Shown here one piece after another: positions 26,184-35,047 of a DNA stretch of 64,000 nucleotides. The notes under the pieces are model-generated. The model did not search any database. It was not told where the DNA came from and saw nothing but the letters and a program-made list of their open reading frames with translations. Positions within the stretch are counted from its first letter, which is position 1, and the number at the start of each line of letters is the position of its first letter. Origin of the DNA: Paraburkholderia azotifigens (GTDB lineage Bacteria > Pseudomonadota > Gammaproteobacteria > Burkholderiales > Burkholderiaceae); the NCBI RefSeq assembly GCF_007995085.1, contig NZ_VOQS01000005.1:620001-684000 (forward strand). The letters run 5' to 3'. The position numbers and the translations under genes are program-made.

Positions 26184-26780
26184 CTACGCCGGAACGTCCC
26201 GCACCACCTCCGTCAGCTTGCCCGAATTGATCTCATAGAAGAAGCCGTAGAGCTTGACGCTCTTCGGTACAGCCGGGCTGCCGCGAAGCAGTTCGACATC
26301 GTGTCTGATCGACTCCTCGAAATGCTCAATGGCGAGGCTGTCGTGGTCGAACATCGTTGAGATGTCGGCGTGGTGGTGATCATGAAACTCGTTGACCAGC
26401 GCCTCTGGTGTGAAAGCCGTCGCGCCGCAAAACGAGTGATGCACCACGACGACGTTCTGGACCTTGAAGAGGTAGTCCATCGTCGCCACCGATTGCAGAG
26501 CCGAAAGGGCGCGGCCGCCCGCATTCGACACGGCGAACAGCGTCCGCGTGTTGCCGATCCGGTTGCCCGCTTCATCCAGAATGTTTTCACCGGGATAGAC
26601 CTCGTCCCCGAAATAGTCGGCGACAGCCTGCGGTATCTCGGATGCCCTCGGATCAAAGCAGTGGATCACGATGGTCTTCATCGGTATGAACTGACTGAAT
26701 CCCTTGAAGGTGGACCGGTCGAACCATGCCGGGTCGAACCAGGGTTGCGTCCTGAACTCGAATTCGCTGTATTGGGTCAT
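26184..26780 (-). CDS. beta-carbonic-anhydrase-like protein
   Basis: A 198-residue protein; start MTQYSEFEF follows GAGCAGGAAA. Zinc ligands of beta-class carbonic anhydrases are present: Cys41-x-Asp43-x-Arg45 (CFDPR) and His115-x-x-Cys118 (HHSFCG). The family is more divergent than housekeeping Can and is usually annotated carbonic-anhydrase-like. It is divergent from the GlxA/AraC regulator gene, with a 362-bp gap containing a motif repeated before the HD gene. Hydration of CO2 or handling of a carbonyl product such as cyanate or carbamate is possible. Confidence 0.75.
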   Translation of the reverse strand: MTQYSEFEFRTQPWFDPAWFDRSTFKGFSQFIPMKTIVIHCFDPRASEIPQAVADYFGDEVYPGENILDEAGNRIGNTRTLFAVSNAGGRALSALQSVATMDYLFKVQNVVVVHHSFCGATAFTPEALVNEFHDHHHADISTMFDHDSLAIEHFEESIRHDVELLRGSPAVPKSVKLYGFFYEINSGKLTEVVRDVPA

Positions 26781-26964
26781 TTTTCCTGCTCCGCGTTGTG
26801 CTGACTTTCCTGAACCGGGGCAACGCTGTGAGCGCTGCGGCTGCTGTCGAGTATAGGTTTGCCTGACTTCGGCACAAATGACATCGAGCCCTCGATTTCT
26901 GCCACCGGCACGCGGTCGCGGCTGTCCAGAGCGCGCACGCCTGCTGCCGGGCCGCGGTCGCACG

Positions 26965-26999
26965 TTGGCAGAAAAAGAGGGCTGGTTGTCATTGCTGCC
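26965..26999. promoter_or_regulatory. candidate GlxA/AraC operator, copy A
   Basis: TTGTCATTGCTGCC at 26986-26999 is identical to 28203-28216. Similarity extends upstream through GAGGG to about 35 bp in total. In this copy, GGCAG (26967-26971) and CTGCC at the right end form an inverted repeat. It lies between the divergent carbonic-anhydrase-like and regulator genes. Confidence 0.6.
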
Positions 27000-27142
27000 G
27001 CGCGCCAGATGCTTATACTCTGTCGCCAGGACGCACGCCCGTTGCTGCAGGCGGTCGTGCCGTCGCGCGGGCGGCAGTAGCGAAAGTCCGCCGACCGGAA
27101 CCGCAATCGGGCCAACTCGCTGCACCTCGAGTAGTCAGGCAA

Positions 27143-28138
27143 ATGTCTAGAACCTACGATCCGGACGGACAGTCACCCCGCAAGGTAGTCATCCTTGCGT
27201 ACGACGGCGCCAAGCTGATGGACATATCGGGTCCGCTGCAGGCTTTCAACGACGCCGCCTTTGCCGATGGGCGTCCCGCTTATCAGGTTGTGCTGGTCTC
27301 CGAGGCGGGCGGAGCAGTCTCCACCGACACAGGCGTCAAGCTGGAAACCGTCCGTCTCGATGATGCGGTGATCGACTCCGTCGACACGCTGCTCGTGGCC
27401 GGCGGCGACCTGATCATGCCTGCCGCCGCGACGGCGTCGTTGCGGGCGAAGCTCGCAGACTATCTCGACCGACCGCGCCGGCTCGGCTCCGTGTGCACGG
27501 GCGCTTTCGTGCTCGCCCAGCTCGGCGTTCTCGATCACCGCACTGCGACAACACACTGGGCCGCGTGCAACCGGCTCGAGAAGCAGCATCCGACCATCGA
27601 CATCAAGCCCGATGCGATTTTCGTCACCTCCGGCCATATCTGGACATCGGCCGGCGTCTCCGCTGGGATCGACATGGCGCTGGCGATGATCGAAGACGAT
27701 CTGGACCATCTGACGGCGCTCAATGTGGCCCGCGGCATGGTTCTTTTTCTCAAGCGGCCGGGCGGTCAATCGCAGTTCAGTGTCGAACTGCGTCAACAGA
27801 TGCGTGACGCACGCGGCCGGTTCGACGACCTTCATGACTGGATTCGAAACCATCTCGAAGGGGACTTATCCATTCCTGCGCTAGCGGACGCTGCGCGGAT
27901 GAGCCCGCGCAACTTCGCTCGTGTCTATGTTAGAGAAACGGGGGAAAGCCCCGCACGCGCCGTCGAGAGGCTTCGCATTGAAGCGGCCAGGCGCCTGCTC
28001 GAGTCTGCTCACGATCCGATTCAGGTCATTGCGCGCCGGACCGGTTTCGGCGATGACGAACGCATGCGCCGGGCATTCGCGAAGGCCTATGGCGTGTCGC
28101 CGCACGACTATCGCCGCCGCTTCGGGCTGAAGTCGTGA
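27143..28138 (+). CDS. GlxA-family transcriptional regulator (DJ-1/PfpI domain + AraC HTH)
   Basis: A 331-residue regulator. The DJ-1/PfpI-like domain spans residues about 13-185, with the nucleophile-elbow Cys118 in SVCTGAFVLA and a His in the ATTHWAAC segment. The AraC-type double HTH spans about 225-325 (LADAARMSPRNFARVYVRETG and VIARRTGFGDDERMRRAFAKAYG in outline). The DJ-1 domain probably acts as ligand sensor. It is flanked by an upstream divergent carbonic-anhydrase-like gene and a downstream HD gene, each with a copy of the same promoter motif, so it probably regulates both. Confidence 0.85.
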   Translation: MSRTYDPDGQSPRKVVILAYDGAKLMDISGPLQAFNDAAFADGRPAYQVVLVSEAGGAVSTDTGVKLETVRLDDAVIDSVDTLLVAGGDLIMPAAATASLRAKLADYLDRPRRLGSVCTGAFVLAQLGVLDHRTATTHWAACNRLEKQHPTIDIKPDAIFVTSGHIWTSAGVSAGIDMALAMIEDDLDHLTALNVARGMVLFLKRPGGQSQFSVELRQQMRDARGRFDDLHDWIRNHLEGDLSIPALADAARMSPRNFARVYVRETGESPARAVERLRIEAARRLLESAHDPIQVIARRTGFGDDERMRRAFAKAYGVSPHDYRRRFGLKS

Positions 28139-28181
28139 TGCGCGGCTCGCCACAGAGCGGGTTCGCCGCGCCGGCAAACGG

Positions 28182-28216
28182 ATGTCCGGAAACGAGGGGC
28201 GTTTGTCATTGCTGCC
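28182..28216. promoter_or_regulatory. candidate GlxA/AraC operator, copy B
   Basis: The same TTGTCATTGCTGCC core (28203-28216), preceded by GAGGGGCG as in copy A, lies 50 bp before the HD gene start and 44 bp after the regulator stop. Confidence 0.6.
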
Positions 28217-28265
28217 AAAGACAGGGTGGACTATTTTTCCCGGATCGCATATTCGAGGAAAATTC

Positions 28266-28907
28266 ATGAAAGCACCTGTCACCATCGGAGGGACGACTGC
28301 GCCGGACTCCGAACTCGCGCGTAAAGCGGCCGCTCTCGTCGAACAAGCCCATTCGACGCCATTCGTCAATCATGTCCACCGCACATGGTGGTTCGCAGAG
28401 TTCATCGGCAAGAAGCGGCAAATGAAGTACGACCGCGAGCTGGTTTATCTCGCGTCGCTGCTTCACGACCTGGGCCTGTCTGAAGATCACGCCGCGGATA
28501 AGCGCTTCGAAGTGGATGGCGCCGACGCTGCGAGCAGGTTCCTGCACGCACACGACTATCCGCAGGGGAAGGTCGACATTGTCTGGGATGCCATTGCTCT
28601 GCACGCGTCCTCTGACATCGCGGATCGCAAAGCGCCCGAGGTCGCGCTCGTCCACTTCGGCGCCCATGTCGACGTGTTGGGGCTCAGAATGGACGAGATA
28701 TCTCCCCAGTTGATCGACGACACGCTCGCGCTCTATCCGCGACTCGGTTTCAAGCAGGCGTTCACGGAGGCGCTCGCCGAAGTTGCGAGGAAAAAGCCGC
28801 ACACCGCCATCGGAACAGGGCTGGCCGATGTTGGACGTCGCCTTGTACCCGGTCTGGAGATTCCCAACGTTTGCGACCTGCTGCTAGGCGCGCCTTTCGA
28901 AAGCTGA
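28266..28907 (+). CDS. HD-domain hydrolase, cyanamide-hydratase-like
   Basis: A 213-residue metal-dependent HD protein. The pattern VNHVHRTWWFAEFIG (His36, Arg39) followed by LASLLHDLGLSEDH (His67-Asp68) and further His residues matches the HD family that includes cyanamide hydratase (cyanamide to urea). Substrate is not certain; other HD phosphohydrolases share the metal residues. It follows the GlxA regulator and has its own candidate operator, which suggests substrate-induced expression. Confidence 0.7.
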   Translation: MKAPVTIGGTTAPDSELARKAAALVEQAHSTPFVNHVHRTWWFAEFIGKKRQMKYDRELVYLASLLHDLGLSEDHAADKRFEVDGADAASRFLHAHDYPQGKVDIVWDAIALHASSDIADRKAPEVALVHFGAHVDVLGLRMDEISPQLIDDTLALYPRLGFKQAFTEALAEVARKKPHTAIGTGLADVGRRLVPGLEIPNVCDLLLGAPFES

Positions 28908-28920
28908 GTCCTCGCGCAAT

Positions 28921-28952
28921 GCGTCGATGTGTCGATGCGTCGATGCGTCGAT
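28921..28952. repeat. 8-bp tandem repeat
   Basis: Four head-to-tail units of GCGTCGAT, the second with one C-to-T change, follow directly after the HD gene. A further partial GCGATG continues the pattern. Confidence 0.85.
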
Positions 28953-29054
28953 GCGATGGGGCGATGAGGCGTGGAGATGCCGGGGTGAAGTGGCGCCCAG
29001 AGATCGGTCGTCATTGGGCTCCAATCCAGTGGCGGGCCTGGGCTGACTGCTATT

Positions 29055-29978
29055 TCATTCGTCTGCCACGTTTCCGGCAAAAGAGCGTGCATGCATGAGC
29101 ATCGTGCCGATTCCGCTGACCGCGATTACGGTCATTCCAATGAAGGTCCACATATCCGGGACTTTCCCGAACAAGAGCCAGCTAAAGAACGTGGCGAATG
29201 CGAGTTGAGCGTAGCCAAATGGAGTCAGCACGGCGAGGGGAGTTCTGCGCAATGCCTGAAGCATGAGAAGATGCCCCGAAGTGGCAAGCGACGCCATGGC
29301 GATAACCAGCAGCCAGCTTCCAGCCGTCACCTCGCGGATGGCCGGAAGGAGGGCGGCCTGGTCGATCCACAACAGCGACGCTAGCGCAATGCTCGCGATG
29401 AGGGCCGTGTAGAAATTGGTGGTAACGGGGTCGCCGGCTGTCGACAACTTGCTGGAGACAACCTGGAAGCACGCAAAGGTCGTAGCAGCGCCGATAGGAA
29501 ATGCCACCGCCCAGCTGAACTCGCCGCTGCCAGGCCTGACGACGATCAGCATCCCGATGAAGCCCAGCATAACCATCGACCACCTGGCCCTGGATACCTC
29601 TTCGTCGAGTAACGTGGCCGCAAGCAATGTCGAAATCAGTGGCGCCATCATCGCCAGCGATGTACTTACTGGCAATGGTAGAAAGCGCAATCCGGCAAAC
29701 GTGCAGGCCGAATTGAGAAGCAGGAGCACAGCGCGCAACACCTGAAGTTTCAGCGTGCCCATATGACGGAAACGACTGATCCCGCCTCTAGCCTGCCATG
29801 CGCCGAGAGCGATTGCCTGGAAGATGTAGCGGCCAAGCAGAATTGCAGTCAGGGGGACGGCTGTACCGATGACCTTGACAACCGAATCGCTCGCTGCAAA
29901 TGTCGCGGTCGTGGCCACCATCAGAGCGACGCCGGCTTCGGCTGTCATCGGGACGTTAGCTAAGCGGGGTACAGCCAT
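29055..29978 (-). CDS. DMT-superfamily transporter, EamA type
   Basis: A 307-residue inner-membrane protein with two EamA repeats and about ten helices. Recognisable blocks are SDSVVKVIG, LLGRYIFQA in helix 2, the LPLPVSTSLAMMAPL region, DEEVSRARW between repeats, and TPFGYAQLAFATFFSWLLFG in the second repeat. Such proteins usually export metabolites or amino acids. It stands alone, convergent with the HD gene; no substrate can be given. Confidence 0.85.
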   Translation of the reverse strand: MAVPRLANVPMTAEAGVALMVATTATFAASDSVVKVIGTAVPLTAILLGRYIFQAIALGAWQARGGISRFRHMGTLKLQVLRAVLLLLNSACTFAGLRFLPLPVSTSLAMMAPLISTLLAATLLDEEVSRARWSMVMLGFIGMLIVVRPGSGEFSWAVAFPIGAATTFACFQVVSSKLSTAGDPVTTNFYTALIASIALASLLWIDQAALLPAIREVTAGSWLLVIAMASLATSGHLLMLQALRRTPLAVLTPFGYAQLAFATFFSWLLFGKVPDMWTFIGMTVIAVSGIGTMLMHARSFAGNVADE

Positions 29979-30080
29979 ATAGTTCTCAGTGCGTCCTTAG
30001 CAGGTCGAGTTCGACGCCTGATCATGGCGATGTTCTCAGGCGGCTTCAAACATAATGGAACGCACGGACTTACGCAATAC

Positions 30081-30114
30081 GGCAATCGCAATGTCCACAT
30101 TGGTAATCGCAATG
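30081..30114. promoter_or_regulatory. direct repeat upstream of the DMT transporter
   Basis: GGCAATCGCAATG (30081-30093) and GGTAATCGCAATG (30102-30114) are spaced 21 bp start to start, two helical turns. They lie about 100-135 bp upstream of the transporter start, in a gap of 440 bp that holds no supported gene. Confidence 0.45.
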
Positions 30115-30418
30115 CGGGTCGCACGATGAGTGCTGCCGGCTGACGGGCCGGAAGTCGATCGTCGTTCGAATCTTCCTGGCATTCAGCAGTGGCTATTTAT
30201 GCGGGCCCCACTGCATGGCCAGATGCGCGACGTTTCAACAGGCTACCTTGTGCTACCCATCGTGATGGTCATCGTCGGCTGGCTAGTTGCTGCCCGGGTT
30301 GGGATTGCGTTCGGCGTTGAGCTTTGCGCTCTGCCTGAAAGCGAGCCGGCTGCTGCCGATGGGTGCTCTCGGCTGAATCATGCAAAATACTCGTCATTTA
30401 AGATGCGGAGGCTGGCCC

Positions 30419-31387
30419 GTGGGCATTAACTTCGACCTGAATGACTTGCAGGCATTTCGCGCGGTGGTGGAACTGGGAAGCTTCCGAAAGGCCGCCGAAG
30501 CGGTCAGCATCTCCCAACCGGCCTTGAGTCGTCGAATCGAGAAGCTCGAAGAAGCGCTCGGCGTGCGTCTCTTCGAGCGCACCACGCGCAGCGTCACGCT
30601 CACTACCGTCGGCCGCGTGTTCGCCCCAAGCGCAGAGCAACTGCTTGATGATCTTGACGTCGCGCTGCTCGGCATCCGCGACGTTTCGTCGAGCCGTCTG
30701 GGTCATGTAACTATCGCGTGCGTCCCTTCCGTGGCGTATTACTTTCTGCCGAACGTTATCGCGAGCTATCATCGCCGTTTTCCGCGCATCAGGGTCAAGC
30801 TGCTGGATTCGAGCGCGAACGAGGTGCTTGGCGCAGTCATCAGCGGCGAGGCTGATTTCGGCGTGAGCTTCATGGGCAGTCAGGAGTCCGAGATCGAGTT
30901 CAAAGTCTTGCTGCAGGAGCGGTTTGTCGCGGCCTGCCGCCGCGACCATCCTCTCGCACGCAAGAAGCGTGTGACCTGGAGCGAGCTGTACGAATACGAG
31001 TACGTCTCGGTCGACAAGACCTCCGGTAACCGCCTGTTGCTCGATCAGGCGCTCTCGGCCGTGGCGCCAGGTGCGCCGAGCGTCTGCGAGACACGGCACG
31101 TCACGACCATGCTGGGGTTGGTCGAAGCGGGGCTCGGCGTCGCCGCCGTGCCGTCGATGGCCATGCCCGGACATGACCATCCGATCCTCACGAGCGTCCC
31201 GCTCGTTGAACCCGTGGTGAAACGACGCGTGGGAATCGTCAGACGGCGCGGAAGGCCCCTCACGCCGGCCGCACAGGAGTTTCACCGGACGATCATCGAG
31301 ACGAAGCGCGCCGGTGCCGGAAGCAGCGATGCCGCGGGCAATAAAGTGACGCCGACAGCGAAGACAAAAAGGAAGACGGCATCGTGA
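30419..31387 (+). CDS. LysR-type regulator beside a dicarboxylate carrier
   Basis: A 322-residue LysR protein. The start is GTG 30419 (VGINFDLNDLQAF) because GGAGG precedes it at 7 nt. HTH at about residues 5-65 (KAAEAVSISQPALSRRIEKLE), effector domain about 92-295, then a basic C-terminal tail (KTKRKTAS). It overlaps the carrier gene by GTGA, so both are co-transcribed. It may also control the tricarboxylate genes to the right, which face it. Confidence 0.85.
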   Translation: MGINFDLNDLQAFRAVVELGSFRKAAEAVSISQPALSRRIEKLEEALGVRLFERTTRSVTLTTVGRVFAPSAEQLLDDLDVALLGIRDVSSSRLGHVTIACVPSVAYYFLPNVIASYHRRFPRIRVKLLDSSANEVLGAVISGEADFGVSFMGSQESEIEFKVLLQERFVAACRRDHPLARKKRVTWSELYEYEYVSVDKTSGNRLLLDQALSAVAPGAPSVCETRHVTTMLGLVEAGLGVAAVPSMAMPGHDHPILTSVPLVEPVVKRRVGIVRRRGRPLTPAAQEFHRTIIETKRAGAGSSDAAGNKVTPTAKTKRKTAS

Positions 31388-32691
31388 GGTTGGCAAGACC
31401 GCTTCGTTTGCTCTATGTGCAGGTCCTGCTGGCCATGGTGTCCGGAATGGCGCTCGGCCACTTCTGGCCGCCAGCAGGCGCGCTGCTCAAGCCGCTCAGC
31501 GATGCGTTTGTCGGGCTCGTGCGGATGATGATCGCGCCGATCGTCTTTTGCACGATCGTCTCGGGCATCACGTCGCTTGCCAGCGGGAAGGCCATCGGAC
31601 GTACGATCATCCAGGCGCTCGCGCTTTTCTATTTTCTGACGGCCGTCGCGCTCATGCTCGGACTTGTCATCGCGTTCGCGCTGCGACCTGGCGTCGGCAT
31701 GCACATCGACGTGCATCATCTGGACTCGAGCATCCTCGCGCAATATGCGAAGCACGCGCAGGCGGGCGGGCTCGTGGCCTTCGGGTTGAGTGTGATCCCG
31801 GAGACGATTATCGGCGCTTTCGAGAAGGGCGAAGTGCTGCCGGTGCTGCTGCTCTCGCTGCTCTTTGGCTTCTCGCTCAACTCGTATCCGGGCGCTGGCC
31901 GGCCAGTGCTGGCGCTCATTGACGGCGTCGCCCAGACGCTTTTTCGCATTCTTGCGATGATCATGCGACTCGCTCCGCTCGGAGCATTCGGTGCGATGGC
32001 GTTCACGGTAGGCCGATTCGGCATCCGCTCGGTCGGCTCGCTCGGCATGCTGATGGTGTCTTTTTACGTGGCATGCCTGCTGTTCGCTGCACTGGTGCTC
32101 GCGCCGCTCGCGCGGCTGCACGGTTTCGCGCTTTGGCGACTCTTGCGCTACATGCGCGAGGAATTGCTCATCGTCCTCGCGACATCGTCGACGGAACCAG
32201 TACTGCCGCGCCTGATCGTCAAGCTGGAGGCACTCGGTTGTGACAAGGGAGTCGTCGGGCTTGTGTTGCCCGCAGGCTATTCGTTCAATCTGGACGGTAC
32301 CGCGATCTATCTGACGCTCGCGTCGATGTTCATCGCGCAGGCGTGCGATGTGCCGCTTTCCGCGGCGCAGATCGCGACGATGCTCGCCGTCATGTTGCTG
32401 ACTTCCAAGGGCGCGGCCGGCGTGTCGGGCAGCGGGCTGGTCGCGCTCGTCGCCACGCTCACGGTGATTCCCGATCTGCCCGTTGCCGGGGTGGCGCTGC
32501 TGGTGGGTATCGACCGCTTCATGTCCGAGGCGCGCGCCCTGACGAGCGTCATCAGCAACGCCTGTGCAGTGATCTTCGTTTCGATCTGGCAAGGCGCGTG
32601 CGATCGTGCGCGTCTCGCTCAGATGCTCCGGGCGGCCGAGCCAGACCGCCCGGACGTTACGAACGACGCCGCGACAGACACGCCGCGGTGA
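31384..32691 (+). CDS. dicarboxylate:cation symporter, DctA-like
   Basis: A 435-residue DAACS-family carrier starting at GTG 31384, which overlaps the LysR stop. Conserved segments are LIVLATSSTEPVLPRL, AGYSFNLDGTAIYL and LLTSKGAAGVSGSG. It differs clearly from the carrier at 1953-3308 (shorter N-terminus, TEP instead of SET in the serine loop). Probably imports a di- or tricarboxylate linked to the neighbouring lyase genes. It converges with the ModA-fold gene, with 40 bp between. Confidence 0.82.
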   Translation: MRLARPLRLLYVQVLLAMVSGMALGHFWPPAGALLKPLSDAFVGLVRMMIAPIVFCTIVSGITSLASGKAIGRTIIQALALFYFLTAVALMLGLVIAFALRPGVGMHIDVHHLDSSILAQYAKHAQAGGLVAFGLSVIPETIIGAFEKGEVLPVLLLSLLFGFSLNSYPGAGRPVLALIDGVAQTLFRILAMIMRLAPLGAFGAMAFTVGRFGIRSVGSLGMLMVSFYVACLLFAALVLAPLARLHGFALWRLLRYMREELLIVLATSSTEPVLPRLIVKLEALGCDKGVVGLVLPAGYSFNLDGTAIYLTLASMFIAQACDVPLSAAQIATMLAVMLLTSKGAAGVSGSGLVALVATLTVIPDLPVAGVALLVGIDRFMSEARALTSVISNACAVIFVSIWQGACDRARLAQMLRAAEPDRPDVTNDAATDTPR

Positions 32692-32731
32692 CGGGAAGGC
32701 CGGCTGAGACAAGCCGTCCCATGGCACTGTC

Positions 32732-33514
32732 TCAATGCACGGAGACGGAATCGAGCCCGGTCGATCTCACTTCGGCTTGCACGTCGGGCGATGCGAGATA
32801 GTCGAGGAGCGCCTTCGCTTCCTTTGGATGCTGCGCGCCGACGGGGATGCCGGCGGCAAAACGTGTGACGGACTGCAGTGACTCGGGAATCTTGCCAACG
32901 AAGGCGGCACCCTGGACGGGCAGCAGTTCGCTCACCTGCTGGAAGCCGATTTCGTAGTCGCCGTTCGCCACCTCCGACGCCACTGGAATCCGCGGGATCA
33001 TCTTCGCCTTCGACTTGACCTGATCCTCGATGCCGAGCTTTTTGAACAACTCCCGCTCGATATAGACGCCGCTCGCGCTGTCCGAGTAGGCAATCGACTT
33101 CGCATGCAACAAGGTCTGCCTGAGGCCCTCGGCCGAGCCGATGTCGGGCTTCGCCACACCTTCGCGCACGACCATGCCGATGCGCGAATCGGCCAGCTCC
33201 ACCCGCGATCCGGGGATGACCTTGCCTTGCCTGATCAGCTCGTCAAGTGCGTAGCCGACCATGATGATGACGTCCGCAGGCTCGCCGCGTTCGAGCCTGT
33301 TGGGGATCGCTTCGGGCGATTTGCCCATCGACGGGCCGAGCGCGGTGTCGAGCGTGTTGCCCGTCTGGGACGCGAACCTGGGGCCGAGCACCTTGTACGC
33401 GGCGGTAAAGCCGCCCGAGCTCATGACGTGCAGGTCGGCGGCCTGCACGTTCGCCGCAGCGGCCGAGGTTGCGACGAGCGCTGTCGCGCAAAGTTTCAGA
33501 AGGAGGTTTTTCAT
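32732..33514 (-). CDS. ModA-fold periplasmic protein, possible aconitate isomerase
   Basis: A 260-residue protein with a signal peptide (cleavage near NVQAAD) and a type 2 periplasmic-binding fold: DLHVMSSGGFTAAYKVLGPRF, RLERGEPADVIIM, SDSASGVYIERELFKKLG and YEIGFQQVSELLP resemble ModA. No molybdate permease or ATPase is near, so a transport role is doubtful. Aconitate isomerase, a periplasmic enzyme of this fold, is known from tricarballylate/trans-aconitate clusters beside TcuC-type carriers. Here the protein is 40 bp downstream of a TcuC-like MFS gene, which supports that reading. A solute-binding protein remains possible. Confidence 0.6.
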   Translation of the reverse strand: MKNLLLKLCATALVATSAAAANVQAADLHVMSSGGFTAAYKVLGPRFASQTGNTLDTALGPSMGKSPEAIPNRLERGEPADVIIMVGYALDELIRQGKVIPGSRVELADSRIGMVVREGVAKPDIGSAEGLRQTLLHAKSIAYSDSASGVYIERELFKKLGIEDQVKSKAKMIPRIPVASEVANGDYEIGFQQVSELLPVQGAAFVGKIPESLQSVTRFAAGIPVGAQHPKEAKALLDYLASPDVQAEVRSTGLDSVSVH

Positions 33515-33554
33515 GATTGTGGTCGTGCGGGGGTTGCGTTGAGTGCGATGCGCG

Positions 33555-34850
33555 TCAGTGCGCGGGAGTCAGCGTCACTGCGCGGCGGCGATAGAGCGCG
33601 AACGTCGCTAAGAGCGCGCACGCTGCGGCGAAACTCATCCAGTAGCCGGGTGCGGCCTTGTCGCCCGTCATATGAATGAGCGCCGTCGAGATCGCGGGCG
33701 TGAAGCCTCCGAACACCGCCGTGGCGAGGCTGTAGGCGAGCGAGAAGCCAGCAACGCGTACCTGCACCGGCATCACTTCCGTGAGCGCGACGACCATCGC
33801 GCCGTTATAGATGCCGTACATGAACGAGAGCCAGAGGAGGACGAGCAGCATGTTGACGAAGCTCGGCGCGTGAGCAAGCAGCGACAGTGCCGGGTAGGCG
33901 GTCGCGATGGCGAGCACGGTCATGCTCACGAGGAGCGGCCGGCGGCCGATCCTGTCGGAAAGCGCTCCGCCGATGGGCAGCCACACGAAGTTCGATACGC
34001 CGACACACAGCGTCACGAGCAGACTGTCGGCGGTGCTCAGGTGCAAGACCGTCTTGCCGAAGGTCGGCGCGTAAACCGTGATCAGGTAGAAGCTGGCGGT
34101 GGTCATCGCCACCAGCATCATGCCGGCGACAACGATGGCCCAGTTCCGGACCAGGGTGCCGAACACTTCCTTCATGCCCGGACGATGCTGGCGCGCCTTG
34201 AACTCCTGCGTTTCCTCCAGATTGCGGCGCAGCATGAAGATGAACGGGACGATCATGCAGCCGACGAAAAACGGTACGCGCCAACCCCACGCGGCGATGG
34301 CCGGTGCGCTCAGCGACTGGTTGAGCGCGAAGCCGAGACCCGCAGCGACGACGATTGCCACCTGCTGGCTCGCGGACTGCCAGCTCGTGAAGAAGCCCTT
34401 GCGGCCGGGTGTGGCCATTTCGGCGAGATACACCGACACGCCGCCCAGCTCGGCGCCCGCCGAGAAGCCCTGCAGCAGCCGCCCGAGCAGCACGAGCGCG
34501 GGCGCCAGAAGTCCAATCGTGGCGTAGCCCGGTACGAACGCGATCAGGATGGTGCCGCTTGCCATGATGGAGAGCGTGACGATGAGACCCTTGCGGCGGC
34601 CGACGTCGTCGATGTAGGCGCCAAGCACGATCGCTCCGAGCGGCCGCATCAGAAAGCCGGCGCCGAAGACCGCGAACGTCATCATCAACGAAGCAAACTC
34701 GCTCGCGGCGGGGAAGAAGACGTTGGCGATCTGCGTGGCGTAGAAGCCGAACAGGAAAAAGTCGAACTGCTCCAGGAAATTCCCGGCCGTTACGCGGAAA
34801 ACGGCAGCGGCCTTGGAGCGTCCGGTCGAAAGGCTAGACGAGGGTGCATC
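33555..34850 (-). CDS. MFS transporter, citrate/tricarballylate:H+ symporter-like (TcuC type), start uncertain
   Basis: About 430 residues, 12 helices. [20 protein letters not shown] and [13 protein letters not shown] are typical of the CitA/TcuC branch of the metabolite:H+ symporters. The only well-placed start, ATG 34849 behind TCAGGAG, is out of frame with the transporter by one base; its own frame stops after about 19 codons. In the transporter frame, codons run open upstream but without a credible start. An ancestral ATGGATG reduced to ATG by loss of one GATG unit would explain this. The feature end marks the in-frame codon at that ATG. Placed between the citrate-lyase-like genes and the ModA-fold gene. 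Confidence 0.7.
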   Translation of the reverse strand, partial: DAPSSSLSTGRSKAAAVFRVTAGNFLEQFDFFLFGFYATQIANVFFPAASEFASLMMTFAVFGAGFLMRPLGAIVLGAYIDDVGRRKGLIVTLSIMASGTILIAFVPGYATIGLLAPALVLLGRLLQGFSAGAELGGVSVYLAEMATPGRKGFFTSWQSASQQVAIVVAAGLGFALNQSLSAPAIAAWGWRVPFFVGCMIVPFIFMLRRNLEETQEFKARQHRPGMKEVFGTLVRNWAIVVAGMMLVAMTTASFYLITVYAPTFGKTVLHLSTADSLLVTLCVGVSNFVWLPIGGALSDRIGRRPLLVSMTVLAIATAYPALSLLAHAPSFVNMLLVLLWLSFMYGIYNGAMVVALTEVMPVQVRVAGFSLAYSLATAVFGGFTPAISTALIHMTGDKAAPGYWMSFAAACALLATFALYRRRAVTLTPAH

Positions 34851-34940
34851 GAGGTGTCTCCTGAGATCCAGAAAATGCGCGGCGTTCCGCGCAATTGTGG
34901 TTTTGGCAATATTCGCCCGGCGCCGGCAAAACGTTAAGTG

Positions 34941-34978
34941 CAATTTTCGGAATGATTGATGTTGTTTGATTATCAATC
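34941..34978. promoter_or_regulatory. candidate operator, ATTGAT-N11-ATCAAT, copy 2 (before the MFS gene)
   Basis: GATTGAT (34954-34960) and ATCAATC (34972-34978) form a 7-bp inverted repeat with an 11-bp spacer, preceded by AATTTT. It lies about 105 bp upstream of the MFS start region, between the CoA-binding gene and the transporter. The same architecture occurs at 39401-39425. Confidence 0.7.
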
Positions 34979-35047
34979 GGCGCCCGTCGGCACCGCCTCG
35001 CCGTCGCAAAACGAGAGCGGGTGGCGGCGACAGTCGCCGGCCCGCGG

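Noticed and set aside
28995..29025. A third copy of the TTGTCATTGCTGCC element (GTCGTCATTGGGCTCC)
   Set aside because: Only the GTCATTG core matches, and it lies downstream of both neighbouring genes, so it was not counted as an operator.
30130..30429. Possible small membrane protein between the DMT and LysR genes
   Set aside because: Contains one hydrophobic stretch but no ribosome site and no family resemblance; overlaps the LysR start region.
31282..32727. A minus-strand open frame opposite the LysR/dicarboxylate carrier genes
   Set aside because: Gln/Arg/His-rich shadow of a membrane protein gene; no ribosome site or domain.
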